Part shown: positions 16,887-23,965 of the stretch, in pieces
Numbering within the stretch: position 1 is the first letter of the stretch
Layout: each line of letters opens with the position of its first letter
Source of the DNA: CAMAUF01 sp046152925
GTDB taxonomy: Bacteria > Chloroflexota > Dehalococcoidia > Tepidiformales > Tepidiformaceae
DNA: 46,232 nucleotides
Assembly (NCBI GenBank): GCA_046152925.1
Contig: JBJXFX010000048.1
Location: forward strand, 1 to 46,232
Direction of reading: 5' to 3'
Program-made: the position numbers and the translations under genes
Notes under the pieces: generated by a model
The model's input: only the letters and a program-made list of their open reading frames with translations
Told to the model about the DNA's origin: nothing
Database searches by the model: none

Positions 16887-17438
16887 ATGACTCCTCTCCG
16901 GTCGTTCGCGTCGTGCGTTGCCGTCGTAGCCGGATTGTTGGCGGCCGCCTGTGGGGGTGATGGAGGCGCGCTCCCGACGCCCACGCCGGCATCGACCGTG
17001 AGCCCCACCGTGGCCGGCACGCCGACGCCGGACCTTCGGGCCGAGCCGGACGCGTGCCGCTTGGTCACCACGCCCGAAGTCGAGGCCGCGACGAAGAAGA
17101 CGCTGAGCTCGACACAGCAGGGGACGAAGCCGCCCACGACGGGCAGTGAAGTCGTGAGCTTCTGCAATTTCCTCACGGCCGAGGCGGGAGGGACCGTCGT
17201 GGCCCAGCTGACGTGGTGGCGTTCGCCCGAGGCGGCGGCCAAGTTCAAGGAGGGGAAGCCCCAAACCGCGCGCGACATCCCTGGCCTCGGCGATGGCGCC
17301 TATCAGGACCAGGTGGGCGTTTTCCGGATTGTCGTGAAGGACTCGTTGGTGACGGTTTCCGTCGTCGGCGCCGACCAGGCGGCCGTGCTCAGCGCCTCGT
17401 TGGAAATCGCCCAAAAGGCCGTTCGCCGGGTGGAGTAG
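16887..17438 (+). CDS. Putative lipoprotein
   Basis: A 183-residue secreted lipoprotein. The N-terminus MTPLRSFASCVAVV...LLAAAC ends in a lipobox-like AAAC with C22, then a Thr/Pro-rich spacer (about 28-48). The mature domain begins with DACRLVTTPEVEAA and contains CNF, WWRSPEAAAKF, DIPGLGDGAY and VVKDSLVTVSV. This series (DPC-like start, C...Y/F, then a GLGDxA motif) is shared with DUF3558-type surface lipoproteins, suggesting a similar fold. Function unknown. The longer frame from 16821 is rejected because the signal peptide starts at 16887. Confidence 0.75.
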   Translation: MTPLRSFASCVAVVAGLLAAACGGDGGALPTPTPASTVSPTVAGTPTPDLRAEPDACRLVTTPEVEAATKKTLSSTQQGTKPPTTGSEVVSFCNFLTAEAGGTVVAQLTWWRSPEAAAKFKEGKPQTARDIPGLGDGAYQDQVGVFRIVVKDSLVTVSVVGADQAAVLSASLEIAQKAVRRVE

Positions 17439-17445
17439 GTCCAGG

Positions 17446-18090
17446 CTAGCGTTCGCGGTCGCCCATGTGCGCCGGGGCCGAGAGGAACTTGTAGGCGATG
17501 ATCGCCGAGGTCGCGACTGCGTAGAGCGGGAGTCCAAGCGTCGGGCGCGGGCCCCATCCGTTCTTCCAGCCCCGAGCCTTCCAGAGCATGGCGGCGACGA
17601 TGAAGAGGCTGCTGCTCGCGGCTGTTGTTTTCCCGGCGTGCTTCGATGCGACGAAACCAGCGGCAACCGTCGCGATGTCGACCGCTGTGTAGGCGGGGAA
17701 GCATGTCAGCGTTGTCCCGCCGCTCGTGGCGACGCCCTTGCCGCCCTTGAAGCCAGCCGTGGCCGGGAAGCAATGGCCAAGCACGACCGTGGTGCCAGCC
17801 AGGTACGCGCCCGCATCACCAGCGATCAGCCGGCCGGCGTGCGCGCCGACGGCGCCCTTGGCGATATCCCCGAGGATGACGGCCGCGCCCCAGCTCTTCC
17901 CGAGGTTGGCAAAGGCGTTCGCGCCGCCTGGGTTCCCAGAGCCAACGGTCCGCAGGTCGACTGCGTCGCGCTTCACTCTGGCGTGGAGCCGGGCGGCGAT
18001 GTCCGCCGAGAGGACCCCTCCGATTAGGTAGCCCGCTATTCCGGCGAGCCAAAGCCGGTAGCCACGTGTCACGAGTCGAAAAGCGCCCAC
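17446..18090 (-). CDS. plsY: Acyl-phosphate:glycerol-3-phosphate acyltransferase
   Basis: About 214 residues, an integral membrane enzyme that transfers an acyl group from acyl-phosphate to glycerol-3-phosphate in phospholipid synthesis. PlsY motif 1 is GSGNPGGANAFANLG at 50-64 and motif 2 is GHCFPATAGFKGGKGVAT at 105-122. Hydrophobic helices flank them. The start is uncertain: GTG at 18090 is used, GTG at 18072 is an alternative, and the longer frame to 18177 overlaps the NAT gene. It ends 8 bases from the convergent lipoprotein gene. The variant GGANAF in place of the usual GxTNxxR is a small departure from the consensus. Confidence 0.88.
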   Translation of the reverse strand: MGAFRLVTRGYRLWLAGIAGYLIGGVLSADIAARLHARVKRDAVDLRTVGSGNPGGANAFANLGKSWGAAVILGDIAKGAVGAHAGRLIAGDAGAYLAGTTVVLGHCFPATAGFKGGKGVATSGGTTLTCFPAYTAVDIATVAAGFVASKHAGKTTAASSSLFIVAAMLWKARGWKNGWGPRPTLGLPLYAVATSAIIAYKFLSAPAHMGDRER

Positions 18091-18136
18091 CGCGGCATTG
18101 TAGGGGAGCCGGGCGCTACCGCCCCACAAGGCCGAT

Positions 18137-18916
18137 TCAAGCTCGCGCCGGCGCAAGCTCCGGGAGCACGACGCCAAAGGTGTCCTTCAGGATTTGGCGC
18201 CAGGTAGCGTCGTCGGAGACCTTGGTGATCGTCCGTTTGCCGTCGCGGAGTTCGATTAGCCGGTTGCCAGTGACGGTGACGCGGCCATCGGGCGTGGCGA
18301 CCGAACACACGTGTCCTTGGGTGAAATGGGATTCCGACGAGGCTTGGTGCCAAGCGCACATTTCTGCGAAGTCGCTCAGCTGGCGGGGGTGGGTCGAAAA
18401 ACGGTAGACCGGGTTCCACTTGCCGGCGTTGGCGTTGCTGAGGAGCGTCCAATCGCCGTCGTCGTCGTGCGCAAGACGCCAGGCGCCGGGCGGGTCGCCC
18501 TGGGGGCCGGGCTCGTCGAGGTCCATCGGGAGGCGGCTGGAGTCGCCAAAGCCAACGTCGGCAATGATCCGCCGGCCCTCGACATCGACGAGGAGGAGGA
18601 GGTGGTCGAATTCGGGCCGCTCGCGGCCCTTGTCGACCGTCCGGCCCGAGAGGTAGGTGACGTCGAAACCGAGCTCGCGCAGGAGGGCGGCGAACAGGCC
18701 GTTGAGTTCGTAGCAGAACCCGCCACGGCGCTCGCCGACGACTTTCGCGAACATCGCGTTGGTATCGAGCTCCACTGTGCGGCGCTTGAAGTAGATGTCG
18801 ATGTTCTCGAACGGCACCGAGTGCATGTGCGCGAGGTGGATGGCGCGCAGGTTTGCGAGCGTGGGGGCGCGTGGCCCGGTGTACCCAATTCGGGAGAGGT
18901 AGGCGTCGACGTCCAT
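18137..18916 (-). CDS. nat: Arylamine N-acetyltransferase
   Basis: A 259-residue NAT-family enzyme that moves acetyl or another acyl group from CoA to arylamines or hydrazines. The catalytic triad is complete: C68 in RRGGFCYELN, H105 in FDHLLLLV and D120 in IADVGFGD. SVPFENIDIY at 33-42 and LGFDVTYLSGRTV are also family hallmarks. The length is normal. It lies 46 bases upstream of plsY on the same strand and may be co-transcribed. The physiological substrate is not visible from context. Confidence 0.95.
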   Translation of the reverse strand: MDVDAYLSRIGYTGPRAPTLANLRAIHLAHMHSVPFENIDIYFKRRTVELDTNAMFAKVVGERRGGFCYELNGLFAALLRELGFDVTYLSGRTVDKGRERPEFDHLLLLVDVEGRRIIADVGFGDSSRLPMDLDEPGPQGDPPGAWRLAHDDDGDWTLLSNANAGKWNPVYRFSTHPRQLSDFAEMCAWHQASSESHFTQGHVCSVATPDGRVTVTGNRLIELRDGKRTITKVSDDATWRQILKDTFGVVLPELAPARA

Positions 18917-18959
18917 CCGGAGGTGATGGTAGCCGGTTTAGCCGTTACCGCGCGTGTCT

Positions 18960-18988
18960 TGACAGAGACGGGCAGAGCGCGAATGCTC
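18960..18988 (+). promoter_or_regulatory. Promoter for riboswitch and GT2 gene
   Basis: TTGACA, a perfect -35 box, is followed after 17 bases by AATGCT as -10. Predicted transcription start is near 18995, just before the riboswitch aptamer. This is the strongest sigma-70-type promoter in the window. Confidence 0.6.
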
Positions 18989-19002
18989 AGGGACGCGGGC
19001 AA

Positions 19003-19147
19003 CCGCACGCCTAGTCCGCGAGAGCGGAACGGGGGAACCAGTTTTCGGGGCGAGTCCGTCCTGGCCCGGCGTACAAAGGCGCCGTGGCGAAGGCGGAGCG
19101 GCTATCTCCGGTCGCAGCCCGGCAGCTAACCTCGGCGGCGTAGGAAG
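19003..19147 (+). promoter_or_regulatory. ydaO/yuaA cyclic-di-AMP riboswitch
   Basis: The region carries the conserved core of the ydaO-yuaA family that binds cyclic di-AMP. Visible segments are ACGGGGGAACCA (19029-19040), TTTTCGGGGCGA (19042-19053) in the place of GGGGUGAA, a CUAUCUCCG segment (19102-19110), and the hallmark CCCGGCAGCTAACCTCG (19118-19134). Outer helix P1 can form from CGCACGCC (19005-19012) with GGCGGCG (19134-19140), with one bulged A. Downstream, CCTCG-GCCT-CGAGG (19149-19162) would sequester the GAGG ribosome site eight bases before the ATG, so translational control of the glycosyltransferase is a plausible output. Known ydaO switches turn genes off when c-di-AMP is high. 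Confidence 0.87.
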
Positions 19148-19169
19148 ACCTCGGCCTCGAGGCCTTCGC

Positions 19170-20888
19170 ATGGCAGTTCGCAAGATTTCGGCGGGTGCGT
19201 CCCCGGCGCAGGCCCCCGTCCATCTCTCGGTCGCATCGCCCAAACGCTGGCGCGAGCGGCTCTGGAACCTTCTTCCCCTTTCGGTCTCTCTGTTTCTCGC
19301 CACCTCGCTGGTCTGGGCCACGTACCTGGCCCCCTGGGTGCTGGCCCTCTCTATCGTGGCCTTTTTCGCGTACTGGGTCGTCCGCTCCTATGGCGTGGCG
19401 GTCGCTTGCCTTGTCGGGATGCGGCGTCTGAGCCAGTGGCAGAAGGTCGAGTGGCGAGCGAAGTATGACAGCTGGCTGAACGGCCGCCGCCCGATGCGGG
19501 CCTGGGATTGGCCGCGGCACCTGGTGATCATCCCGAACTACAAAGAGGACGAAGCGGGCCTCGCGCGCACGCTCGATTCGCTCGCGGCCCAGGTAAACGC
19601 CGAGCAGCTGGTCGTCGTGATGGCGATGGAAGAGCGCGAGCCGGGTGCGAGCGAGAAGGCCGCGCGCCTCGTCGACCGGTATCGCAGCCGGTTCGCGGGG
19701 ATGTTTTCGACATTCCATCCGCATGGGCTCCCTTCGGAGACGCCCGGGAAGGGATCGAACGAGGCGTGGGCGGCGCGCCAGGCCTTCGCGCGTCTGATCG
19801 ATGGCCGTGGCGACGACCTCGCCCGCTACACAATCACGAGCTGCGACGCGGACGCGGTCTTCCATCCGCGGCACTTCGCCGCCCTGAACTACCTATTCCT
19901 GACGAGCCCGGACCCGTATCGCACCTTCTGGGAGCCGGCGATCTTCAACTCGAACAACATCTGGGACATCCCGGCGCCGCTCCGCATGCCGGATGGCCTC
20001 TCCGGGATTAACCGGCTCTCGAACCTGATCTTGCCTGGTAGCGTCCGCTTCCCGACATCGTGCTATTCGCTCAGCTGGAAGATGCTCGATGAGGTCGACT
20101 ACTGGGATGAAGAGGTCATCCCGGAGGACTGGCACCTCTTCCTCAAGTGTTCGTATGCGCTCGGCGACCGCGTGAACTGCCAGCCGCTCTTCCTGCCGCT
20201 GGGCAACGACTGTGTGCTCACCGACGGCTGGTGGAAGACGATCCGGGCGCACTACTTCCAGAGCGTGCGGCACGCTTGGGGCGCCACCGACATCCCCTAC
20301 GCGTGGCGTTCAACGCTGAACAAGCAGTCGCCGCTCAGCCTGAAGCGCAAGCTAGTGCTCGCGGGGGCGGTGACGAAGGTGCACTCGCTCTGGATGGCGC
20401 AGTGGTACATCGTGACGATGGGCGTGCACCTGCCGATGGTGCTGACGAAGTTCGCAGGTGGCGGGATGCCGGAGTGGTGGCGGGCGCAAGTGATCTCGCT
20501 GCCGGGACCGAGCGTGAAATGGGGCGAGATCGTGTCTGGCGACCTGAGTAGCCCCGTCGGCCCGTGGGTTTCGCTGACCTTGGCCACGACGATGGTCTAT
20601 TTCTGCTTGTTCCCGTTGCTCGTCTTGATCGCGGTTGAGTACAAGGCGCGCGGACCGAAGCCGTCGCACGTTCCCTGGCGGACGGCGATCGTCGGGTTCA
20701 CGATGTGGCCGTTGATGGCGGTGATCACGTTTTTCCTTGCGAGCATGCCGGCCCTGCACGCCCAACTCAAGCTCGCGCGCGGCCGCGGCCTCGTCTATCG
20801 CGTGGCTGAGAAGGGTTCGAAGCGCGTCGCGCCCGTCCCCGTCGAGGCGGCCGAGAGTTATGGCATTGCGGGCGGTGGCGGACAGTAG
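19170..20888 (+). CDS. Membrane GT2-family glycosyltransferase
   Basis: A 572-residue processive-type family 2 glycosyltransferase. Two N-terminal membrane helices (about 35-80) lead into a cytoplasmic GT-A domain: VIIPNYKEDEAG near 119-129, the DxD motif C-D226-A-D228, PEDW at 318-321 with the probable catalytic base D320, and QSVRHAWG at 364-371, similar to the QxxRW motif. Three more membrane segments lie at about 397-420, 475-500 and 510-540. The family makes surface polysaccharides or glycolipids. Expression appears controlled by the c-di-AMP riboswitch just upstream, which points to envelope homeostasis. No polysaccharide cluster surrounds it. Confidence 0.88.
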   Translation: MAVRKISAGASPAQAPVHLSVASPKRWRERLWNLLPLSVSLFLATSLVWATYLAPWVLALSIVAFFAYWVVRSYGVAVACLVGMRRLSQWQKVEWRAKYDSWLNGRRPMRAWDWPRHLVIIPNYKEDEAGLARTLDSLAAQVNAEQLVVVMAMEEREPGASEKAARLVDRYRSRFAGMFSTFHPHGLPSETPGKGSNEAWAARQAFARLIDGRGDDLARYTITSCDADAVFHPRHFAALNYLFLTSPDPYRTFWEPAIFNSNNIWDIPAPLRMPDGLSGINRLSNLILPGSVRFPTSCYSLSWKMLDEVDYWDEEVIPEDWHLFLKCSYALGDRVNCQPLFLPLGNDCVLTDGWWKTIRAHYFQSVRHAWGATDIPYAWRSTLNKQSPLSLKRKLVLAGAVTKVHSLWMAQWYIVTMGVHLPMVLTKFAGGGMPEWWRAQVISLPGPSVKWGEIVSGDLSSPVGPWVSLTLATTMVYFCLFPLLVLIAVEYKARGPKPSHVPWRTAIVGFTMWPLMAVITFFLASMPALHAQLKLARGRGLVYRVAEKGSKRVAPVPVEAAESYGIAGGGGQ

Positions 20889-20930
20889 GCCGCCTTTCCG
20901 CTATCCGCGCTCGCGCCCACACTGACCGCC

Positions 20931-21902
20931 ATGGCGCGTGTTTTTCTCACCCGAACTGTCCCCGGCAACGCCGTTGCCGAACTCGAGGCGGCGGGCCACA
21001 CCGTTGATCTGTGGCCTGGCGAACTCCCACCCCCGCCCGATGCCTTGCGCGAGCGGCTCGCCCTGGCCGCCGGCGCGATGACGATGGTCACCGACCGCTG
21101 CGACGCCGCTGTGTTCGAGGGCTGCCCCGAGCTGCGGGTCGTCGCGAACATGGCCGTTGGCTACGACAACCTCGACACGAAAGCGGCGGCGGCCCGCGGC
21201 ATCTGGTGTAGCAACACGCCGGGCGTGCTCGCCGAAACGACCGCGGACCTCGCCTGGGGGCTCCTGATGGCCGCGGCCCGCCGGATCGTCGAGAGCGACC
21301 GCGACACGCGCGCGGGCGGCTGGAAGAGCTGGTCGCCCACGGGCTTTCTCGGGCCAGACGTCTTCGGCTCGACGCTTGGGTTGATTGGGCTGGGCGAGAT
21401 CGGGACCGCGATGGCCCGGCGCGCCGCTGGTTTTTCGATGCGGATTCTCTACGCGAGCCGGACGCCGAAGCCCGAGCTGGAAGCCCGCCTCGGGGTCGTC
21501 CCGGTGCCGCTCGAGCGCCTCCTCGCCGAGAGCGACTTCGTTTCGCTGCATTGCCCGCTGACGCCCGACACGCGCCACCTGATCAACGCGGCGACCCTCG
21601 CTCAGATGAAGCCCTCGGCGATCCTGGTGAACACGACGCGGGGACAAGTGGTCGACCAAGACGCCCTGGCGGGGGCCCTGCGCGCGGGACAGATTGCGGG
21701 CGCGGCGCTCGACGTCACCGACCCGGAGCCGCTCCCGTTGAGTCACCCGCTGTATTCGTTCCCGAACGTGGTCATCACCCCGCACATTGGGAGCGCCGGG
21801 GCGGCAACGCGCGCCAAGATGGCGTCGATGGCGGCTGCGAACATCATCGCCGTGCTGGCGGGGCGCCGGCCGATCAATCCGATCAACGAAGTCGCGAACT
21901 AA
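20931..21902 (+). CDS. D-2-hydroxyacid dehydrogenase (glyoxylate/hydroxypyruvate reductase type)
   Basis: A 323-residue NAD(P)-dependent D-isomer-specific 2-hydroxyacid dehydrogenase. The nucleotide loop GLGEIG is at 153-158. The catalytic residues R237 (NTTRGQ), E266 (DPEP) and H285 (TPHIGSA) are all visible, as is VANMAVGYDNLD at 71-82. The family reduces glyoxylate or hydroxypyruvate to the D-hydroxy acid, and this sequence looks closest to glyoxylate reductases. R176 (ASRTPK) after the second strand suggests NADPH. It is 42 bases after the GT2 gene with no clear ribosome site, and its stop overlaps the convergent VOC gene by four bases. Confidence 0.92.
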   Translation: MARVFLTRTVPGNAVAELEAAGHTVDLWPGELPPPPDALRERLALAAGAMTMVTDRCDAAVFEGCPELRVVANMAVGYDNLDTKAAAARGIWCSNTPGVLAETTADLAWGLLMAAARRIVESDRDTRAGGWKSWSPTGFLGPDVFGSTLGLIGLGEIGTAMARRAAGFSMRILYASRTPKPELEARLGVVPVPLERLLAESDFVSLHCPLTPDTRHLINAATLAQMKPSAILVNTTRGQVVDQDALAGALRAGQIAGAALDVTDPEPLPLSHPLYSFPNVVITPHIGSAGAATRAKMASMAAANIIAVLAGRRPINPINEVAN

Positions 21903-22378
21903 CGCCGGGAGCCCGCCTTATGGACGACCTCGGTGAGGACGCCGAGCTGTTCGAGGGTGTCGAAGTAGGCGAAGCCGATCCCGGCGTCCGCGGCCCGCTG
22001 GCCGTACATCAGCATCTCCACGCCGAGTTCGCGGTACGCCTCCAGGAAGGCGGGGACGTCGTTGGTGTCGAAGCCGAAGTGGTGGACGCCTTCGCCGAAG
22101 CGCTTCAGGTGGTCTTCGTAGACGGACGGGCCGGGCAAGGGCTCGATCACTTCCAGCCGGATCGGGCCGAGCTGTGCGAAGGCGACGCGGACGTGGAGCA
22201 CGGTGTGGCTGGCGTCCCGCGCTTTGAGCGGGATCGGGTCGGTGGTCCAGCTATCGGCATAGCGGACGCCAAGGAGCTTCTGGTGGCGCCCTGTCATCCG
22301 TTCGAGGTCGCGCGTGACGAAGCCGACGTGGTTGATCGCCGATGGGAGCTCGCCGAGCAGAGTGTCGATGACTTTCAC
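21899..22378 (-). CDS. VOC-family protein (glyoxalase / methylmalonyl-CoA epimerase type)
   Basis: A 159-residue protein with two beta-alpha-beta-beta-beta modules of the vicinal oxygen chelate fold. The first metal-type position is H17 in INHVGFVTRDLE; others are around E76 (RLEVIEPL) and H99-H100 (GVHHFGFDT), with E149 (LTEVVH) near the end. This arrangement resembles methylmalonyl-CoA epimerases and glyoxalases, but the substrate is not evident. It overlaps the upstream Dabb gene as ATGA, so the two are translationally coupled. Confidence 0.85.
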   Translation of the reverse strand: MKVIDTLLGELPSAINHVGFVTRDLERMTGRHQKLLGVRYADSWTTDPIPLKARDASHTVLHVRVAFAQLGPIRLEVIEPLPGPSVYEDHLKRFGEGVHHFGFDTNDVPAFLEAYRELGVEMLMYGQRAADAGIGFAYFDTLEQLGVLTEVVHKAGSRR

Positions 22379-22719
22379 TGAGGCCCCCGGAAATCGACGA
22401 CGAAATCGAGGATGGCGAACTGCGCGACGATGCTCGGGATGTCCAGCGCGTCGCGTACGGCGTGATGGGCGGGCTCCTCGGACTCGTAGAAGTGCGTTTT
22501 GCTCAGCGGCATCTCAAAGGACTGTCCCCAATCCCAATGCTCGGTGTTCCCGCGAGTGTAGGTGCGCGGCTCGACGACGCTGCCCGTGCCGAACCCACTG
22601 ACGTAGGGGATCGCGCTGATGGCCGCGTTGACGACGTCGATGAACCGCTTGCGGTCGGCCGCCGTGGCCTGGTCGTGGAATCGCGCGAGGACGATGTGCC
22701 GGACGATTGGGTCTTCCAT
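22375..22719 (-). CDS. Dabb-family stress-responsive A/B barrel protein
   Basis: A 114-residue protein. MEDPIVRHIVLARFHDQATAADRK is the typical Dabb start: a strand with HIVLxxF, then a helix. The middle YVSGFGTGSVVEPR and C-terminal HHAVRDALDIPSIVAQFAILDFV also fit the ferredoxin-like dimer fold. ATG at 22719 is preferred over longer starts because of a GGAGGT ribosome site five bases before it. Coupling to the VOC gene suggests they act in one small catabolic step; this is inference. Confidence 0.85.
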   Translation of the reverse strand: MEDPIVRHIVLARFHDQATAADRKRFIDVVNAAISAIPYVSGFGTGSVVEPRTYTRGNTEHWDWGQSFEMPLSKTHFYESEEPAHHAVRDALDIPSIVAQFAILDFVVDFRGPQ

Positions 22720-22874
22720 CACGTACCTCCGCACACCCGCACCAGGCAAGCAGTGGTCCGAGTGCGACGAACTGGTTGGCCTCGGATGATACATGGCGCG
22801 ACCCAGACCGGTCGCCCTGAAGGCCTGCGCCGCCGCCCGATGGGGGCGCGACCGTTATTCCCGGGGGCGGTACG

Positions 22875-22970
22875 ATGCTCCACGCAATGATTGGTGCTGC
22901 ATTGGCGGTTATCGGTGTCCTTACGCTTCTCTCGGTGGCGGCGGCGGTGATGGGGTTTCGGGAGAAGTAG
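22875..22970 (+). CDS. Small single-helix membrane protein (31 residues)
   Basis: Below the usual annotation size. ATG with GGGGGCGG upstream begins a 31-residue peptide: a short polar start, a hydrophobic stretch of about 22 residues (MIGAALAVIGVLTLLSVAAAVM) and a charged GFREK end. This one-helix layout is typical of small membrane peptides that associate with transporters or envelope enzymes. The surrounding 360 bases have no other plausible gene, which supports it. No family is recognised. Confidence 0.45.
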   Translation: MLHAMIGAALAVIGVLTLLSVAAAVMGFREK

Positions 22971-22988
22971 GCCGCCCAGATTTGGACG

Positions 22989-23017
22989 TTGCCGCCCACC
23001 CGCCGACTGGTTAGAGT
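22989..23017 (+). promoter_or_regulatory. Likely promoter of ThuA-like gene
   Basis: TTGCCG-N17-TAGAGT. The same form, TTGCCC-N17-TAGAGT, precedes the nuo operon, which supports both. The predicted transcription start is near 23024, giving a leader of about 58 bases to the TTG start codon. Confidence 0.45.
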
Positions 23018-23081
23018 CCGAACATCTCTGGCCTTGCCGCGCATTTGGCTGCGGCGGCCTCGTTGCTGTGAGGGACTAGGA

Positions 23082-23900
23082 TTGGCTACCAACGCACTTC
23101 TCGTGACCAAGGGTCATGCATTCGACTACGCCGGGTTCTATGGCATGTGCAACGCCCTGGAGGGCGTCACCTACACGGCGGTCGAACAACCGGCCGCGCA
23201 GGTGATGCTCCGGCCGGAGAACGTCGCCGCCTACGACGCGGTGGTGTTCTACGACATGTGGGCGGTCGCCCCGGGCCCCGACGGCAAGTTCGCCCCGCCG
23301 CCGGCCGACTATGAGAAGGCCATCGAGGCGGCGCTGAACAGCGGCGTGGGCATGGTGCTCCTGAATCACGCGTTGGTGCAGTGGCCGGGTTGGCCGCTCT
23401 GGCGCGAAATCAGCGGCACGTCGTTCGCCCTGCGAGAGTCGACGATTAACGGCGTCACCGTCCCGGGGTCGGGGTATCGCGGCGGCGGTGGCGAACCGCA
23501 CCGCAATGCGACGCATTTCCTCAACAACGTCGCCAAGGGCCACGCCGTGACCGAGGGTCTCGGCGACGGGTTCGAAGTGACCGACGAGATTTACATCAAG
23601 ACGAAGGGCTTCGAATCGAACCCCGACATCGTGCCGCTGATGCGGACGAGCTACCCGATGGTCCAGGCCAACTTCAACCCGCCGCCGATGGCGCCGGCCG
23701 ACGAGAAGGCGCGCTGGAAGCATGAGGACGGGAGCACGCTCTTCGTTTGGGCGAAGCGCACCCGGAACAGCCCGATCGTCGCGATGGATAGCGGCGACGG
23801 CCCAGCCGCCTATGAGAATCCGGCGTTCCGCCGCCTGCTCGCGAACGCGATCACGTGGGTCGCCTCGCCGGAGGCGAAGGCCTGGGCGAAGGCGCGCTAA
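23082..23900 (+). CDS. ThuA-like domain protein
   Basis: About 272 residues with a class I glutamine amidotransferase-like (ThuA) fold. MATNALLVTKGHAFDYAGFYGMC gives the first strand and loop with H12. AYDAVVFYDMWAV and the helix before VGMVLLNHALVQWPGWPLWREISG (H97, W100) are the family's central features. HAVTEGLGDGFEVTDEIY and PIVAMDSG appear later as in ThuA proteins. The start is TTG at 23082 with an AGGGAC ribosome site; the earlier ATG-like start lies inside the promoter. ThuA-like proteins are linked to sugar metabolism, but the role here is unknown. Confidence 0.8.
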   Translation: MATNALLVTKGHAFDYAGFYGMCNALEGVTYTAVEQPAAQVMLRPENVAAYDAVVFYDMWAVAPGPDGKFAPPPADYEKAIEAALNSGVGMVLLNHALVQWPGWPLWREISGTSFALRESTINGVTVPGSGYRGGGGEPHRNATHFLNNVAKGHAVTEGLGDGFEVTDEIYIKTKGFESNPDIVPLMRTSYPMVQANFNPPPMAPADEKARWKHEDGSTLFVWAKRTRNSPIVAMDSGDGPAAYENPAFRRLLANAITWVASPEAKAWAKAR

Positions 23901-23922
23901 GCAGGGACTGGTGTGTCCAACA

Positions 23923-23959
23923 ACAACGAGGGCGGCCCACTTCGGGCCGCCCTCGTTGT
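23923..23959. terminator. Bidirectional terminator hairpin
   Basis: A 16-bp perfect stem (ACAACGAGGGCGGCCC and its complement) with loop ACTTC sits between the convergent ThuA-like and FHA genes. The lower stem is A/T-containing but there is no long T-tract. It can serve both strands. Confidence 0.8.
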
Positions 23960-23965
23960 CGTCAG

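Noticed and set aside
22989..23081. Upstream extension of the ThuA-like protein from 22989
   Set aside because: This DNA holds the promoter, and the extra residues are arginine-rich without similarity to the family; the TTG at 23082 has a ribosome site.
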